Origin: Marinibacterium anthonyi
GTDB lineage: Bacteria; Pseudomonadota; Alphaproteobacteria; Rhodobacterales; Rhodobacteraceae
DNA: 64,000 nt
Assembly (NCBI GenBank): GCA_003217735.2
Contig: CP031585.1
Location: 2,839,501-2,903,500 of the forward strand
Direction of reading: 5' to 3'
Shown here: positions 63,989-64,000 of the stretch, in pieces
Layout: each line of letters starts with the position of its first letter
Numbering within the stretch: the first letter of the stretch is position 1
Notes under the pieces: generated by a model
Databases searched by the model: none
What the model was told of the DNA's origin: nothing
Seen by the model: the letters and a program-made list of their open reading frames with translations, nothing else
Translations under genes and position numbers: made by a program

Positions 63989-64000
63989 GTGCCCGCCGAT

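Overview
The window is a gene-dense, GC-rich bacterial chromosome segment. Gene content and order point to an alphaproteobacterium of the order Rhodobacterales (Roseobacter group). The main signs are the nifR3/dusB-ntrB-ntrC-ntrY-ntrX cluster with both NtrC and NtrX lacking the sigma-54 contact loop, a fused ispDF, a phosphatidylcholine synthase, a DUF6456/DUF6477 gene pair, a Mg-type HemB, and a GC-rich intergenic repeat of a kind I remember from this order. I see no rRNA, tRNA, CRISPR array, insertion sequence, integrase or phage gene. This is core chromosome with a few accessory patches.

Layout. 1-3.4 kb: the 3' part of a YejA-like peptide-binding protein, an ArsR-arsenate reductase fusion, and a small conserved protein. 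3.5-9.9 kb: an XRE-cupin regulator divergent from a translationally coupled set (acyl-CoA ligase, FrnE-like DsbA protein, potassium channel), then a Bcr/CflA transporter and a TPR protein. 9.9-14 kb: mfd and a small membrane protein. 14.2-18.7 kb: hemB, a secreted HasA-like/RTX fusion, a SYLF lipoprotein and a beta-hydroxyacid dehydrogenase. 18.7-25.9 kb: penicillin acylase-like hydrolase, then hflX-hfq-trkH-trkA on the minus strand. 26-30.8 kb: a lipoprotein and two tandem chemoreceptors on the plus strand. 30.9-38.1 kb: ntrX, ntrY, ntrC, ntrB and dusB on the minus strand. 38.3-40.4 kb: ispDF-pgpA-cinA, coupled by 4-base overlaps. 40.4-49.5 kb: a COQ10/RatA-like protein, hpt, a diheme cytochrome c, a LysE exporter, lipA, a peroxiredoxin, DUF6456/DUF6477, an MttB-family methyltransferase and a secreted delta-carbonic-anhydrase-like protein. 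49.7-58.9 kb: guaA, an EamA transporter, a FadL/OmpP1-like protein, pcs, a P-loop protein, metA, a hydrolase, ppk2 and a TetR regulator. 58.9-64 kb: two glycosyltransferases, rplM-rpsI, a MocR regulator and a divergent DUF1127 gene.

How the genes work together. The dusB-ntrBC-ntrYX block is nitrogen/redox two-component control. In many alphaproteobacteria it runs directly into trkA, hfq and hflX. Here about 5 kb on the opposite strand (lipoprotein plus two chemoreceptors) separates ntrX from trkA. The two chemoreceptors have almost identical signalling halves and clearly different Cache sensor halves, so one signalling chassis carries two sensors. The most unusual single gene is the hemB-adjacent protein, whose N-terminal ~155 residues look like the HasA haem-binding hemophore fold, followed by 22 RTX nonapeptides and a type I secretion-type tail. 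Other points of interest are an internal Shine-Dalgarno/ATG exactly at the IspF domain of ispDF, an operator array between the MocR gene and its DUF1127 neighbour, and several perfect AT-rich palindromes at gene ends in this GC-rich DNA.

All functional calls come from reading motifs and remembered family knowledge. No database or structure search was run.
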